A stretch of DNA of 5,692 nucleotides from Planctomycetota bacterium (GTDB lineage: Bacteria; Planctomycetota; Phycisphaerae; Phycisphaerales; UBA1924). The translations under genes were made by a program, and so were the position numbers. The notes beneath the pieces are model-generated. The model did not search any database and had not been told where the DNA came from. It saw only the letters and a list, made by a program, of their open reading frames with translations. Positions 4,891 to 5,692 of the stretch are shown piece by piece. The stretch spans positions 1-5,692 of the forward strand of contig JAFLCM010000179.1 of the NCBI GenBank assembly GCA_017303565.1, read 5' to 3'. Positions within the stretch are counted from its first letter, which is position 1; each line of letters opens with the position of its first letter.

Positions 4891-5692
4891 ATGGGCGAAC
4901 GACCGCTTGATGGGAACCGGACCGAGTTCAACCGTCCGCACGGCCCGGTGACGTTCGGGGAACTGACGGCGGGGCTGGTGTGGCCGAGGCTGCTGCGCCT
5001 TCCGGTGATCGCCTCGCGCCCGGCACGGGTGCTGGTGGGCACGGCCACGGTGCTGGTCATGTGGTGGGCGGCGCGGCTGGTCGGGCTGCTCACTGAGAGC
5101 GCGGACGCCGCGGGCAAGAAGGCCCAGGGCGTGGCGGTCTCCGTGCTGCGCGACATCGGAGATGGCGTCGGGGACGCGGCGGCGGGGCTGGTGGCGCTCG
5201 ACCTGCGGCGGGTGCTCGACGGGCTGTCGCTCGCGTGGACGGCGCCGGGTATTCACTCGGAGCGTTGGGTGATCTTGAGCGCCTCGATGCTGGTGCTGGG
5301 CGGGGTGTTCCTTGCGGGCGGGCTGTCGATCTGCCGTTCGGCGGCGGTGGAGATTGCTGGGGATGTGGACCTGACGGTGCGCCGGGCGGTGGTCTTTTCG
5401 CTGCGGCGGCTGGGGACGCTGCTCGCCGCGGTGCTGATTCCCCTGGGGGCGGCGGCGGTGCTTTCGCTGGTCCTGAAAGCGGGCGGTTGGGCGCTGTTCA
5501 GCCTGCCGGGAGTGAGCGTGGTTGGGGCGGTGCTGTACCCGGTGGCGGTGCTTTTGGGGCTGGCGTACACGCTGGTGTGGCTGGGGTTCGTGCTGGGGAA
5601 CTGCCTGCTGGCGCCGGCGGTGGCGGTGGAGAACGCGGACGCGATCGACGCCGTGCAGCGGGCGTACTCGTATGTGATCGGCAGGCCGCTGC
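4891..5692 (+). CDS. Multi-pass membrane protein, partial (3' end beyond window)
   Basis: The frame from ATG 4891 is open to the window edge, giving 267 visible residues; the C-terminus is missing. Hydrophobic segments at about 46-66, 127-147, 174-196 and 208-240 predict four membrane helices so far. A more polar region (67-125, with acidic and basic residues) lies between the first two. The last visible part reads AVENADAIDAVQRAYSYVIG (245-264). This resembles, from memory, a motif (roughly AVE..DA.DA.SRAYSYV..RPW) in uncharacterised planctomycete integral membrane proteins. No enzyme or transporter motif was recognised. It begins 35 bases after serA on the same strand with no terminator between, so co-transcription is possible, though a functional link to serine synthesis is not evident. 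Third positions are strongly G/C, as expected of real coding sequence here. Confidence 0.85.
   Translation, partial: MGERPLDGNRTEFNRPHGPVTFGELTAGLVWPRLLRLPVIASRPARVLVGTATVLVMWWAARLVGLLTESADAAGKKAQGVAVSVLRDIGDGVGDAAAGLVALDLRRVLDGLSLAWTAPGIHSERWVILSASMLVLGGVFLAGGLSICRSAAVEIAGDVDLTVRRAVVFSLRRLGTLLAAVLIPLGAAAVLSLVLKAGGWALFSLPGVSVVGAVLYPVAVLLGLAYTLVWLGFVLGNCLLAPAVAVENADAIDAVQRAYSYVIGRPL

Noticed and set aside
1..5692. Mobile element, CRISPR array, tRNA or rRNA
   Set aside because: No transposase or integrase motif, terminal repeats, regularly spaced repeats or RNA gene signatures were seen on either strand.

Overview
The window is high-GC bacterial DNA with strong G/C preference at third codon positions. 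It contains four complete protein genes and one gene cut by the right edge. The best guess for source is a member of Planctomycetota, possibly the Phycisphaerae class. This rests on overall codon style and on the C-terminal motif of the last gene (AVEN.DA.DAVQRAYSYV..RP), which resembles a planctomycete-type membrane family as I remember it. No marker gene proves the assignment. No tRNA, rRNA, CRISPR array, insertion sequence or phage gene was seen.

Layout: positions 1-112 hold no gene I can support. Positions 113-826 (+) encode an RluA-type pseudouridine synthase, starting at GTG. Positions 827-1016 are a 190-base gap dense in short inverted repeats, with a possible sigma-28-like promoter. 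Positions 1017-2900 (+) encode a methyl-accepting chemotaxis receptor whose periplasmic sensor is a Tll0287/DUF3365-type domain with a c-type heme motif (CMMCH). An intrinsic terminator follows at 2929-2952, lying within the last codons of a convergent gene, 2925-3335 (-), for a 136-residue three-helix membrane protein of unknown function. Positions 3336-3568 are the divergent control region before serA, with an inverted repeat and two hairpins. Positions 3569-4855 (+) encode an E. coli-type, serine-inhibited D-3-phosphoglycerate dehydrogenase. After 35 bases, 4891 to the window end (+) encodes an integral membrane protein that continues past the edge.

The genes look like unrelated housekeeping and sensory functions rather than one pathway: RNA modification, redox or ligand sensing, serine biosynthesis, and two unknown membrane proteins. 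No other chemotaxis gene (cheA, cheW, cheR, cheB) lies nearby, so the receptor is an orphan here.

Two points stand out. The heme receptor has no cysteine outside its CxxCH motif, so it cannot use the His/Cys iron ligation described for Tll0287. Three of the five starts have a TANNNT hexamer only 6-8 bases upstream and weak or badly spaced Shine-Dalgarno matches, which suggests leaderless transcripts. I found no evidence of a wholly new multi-gene system.
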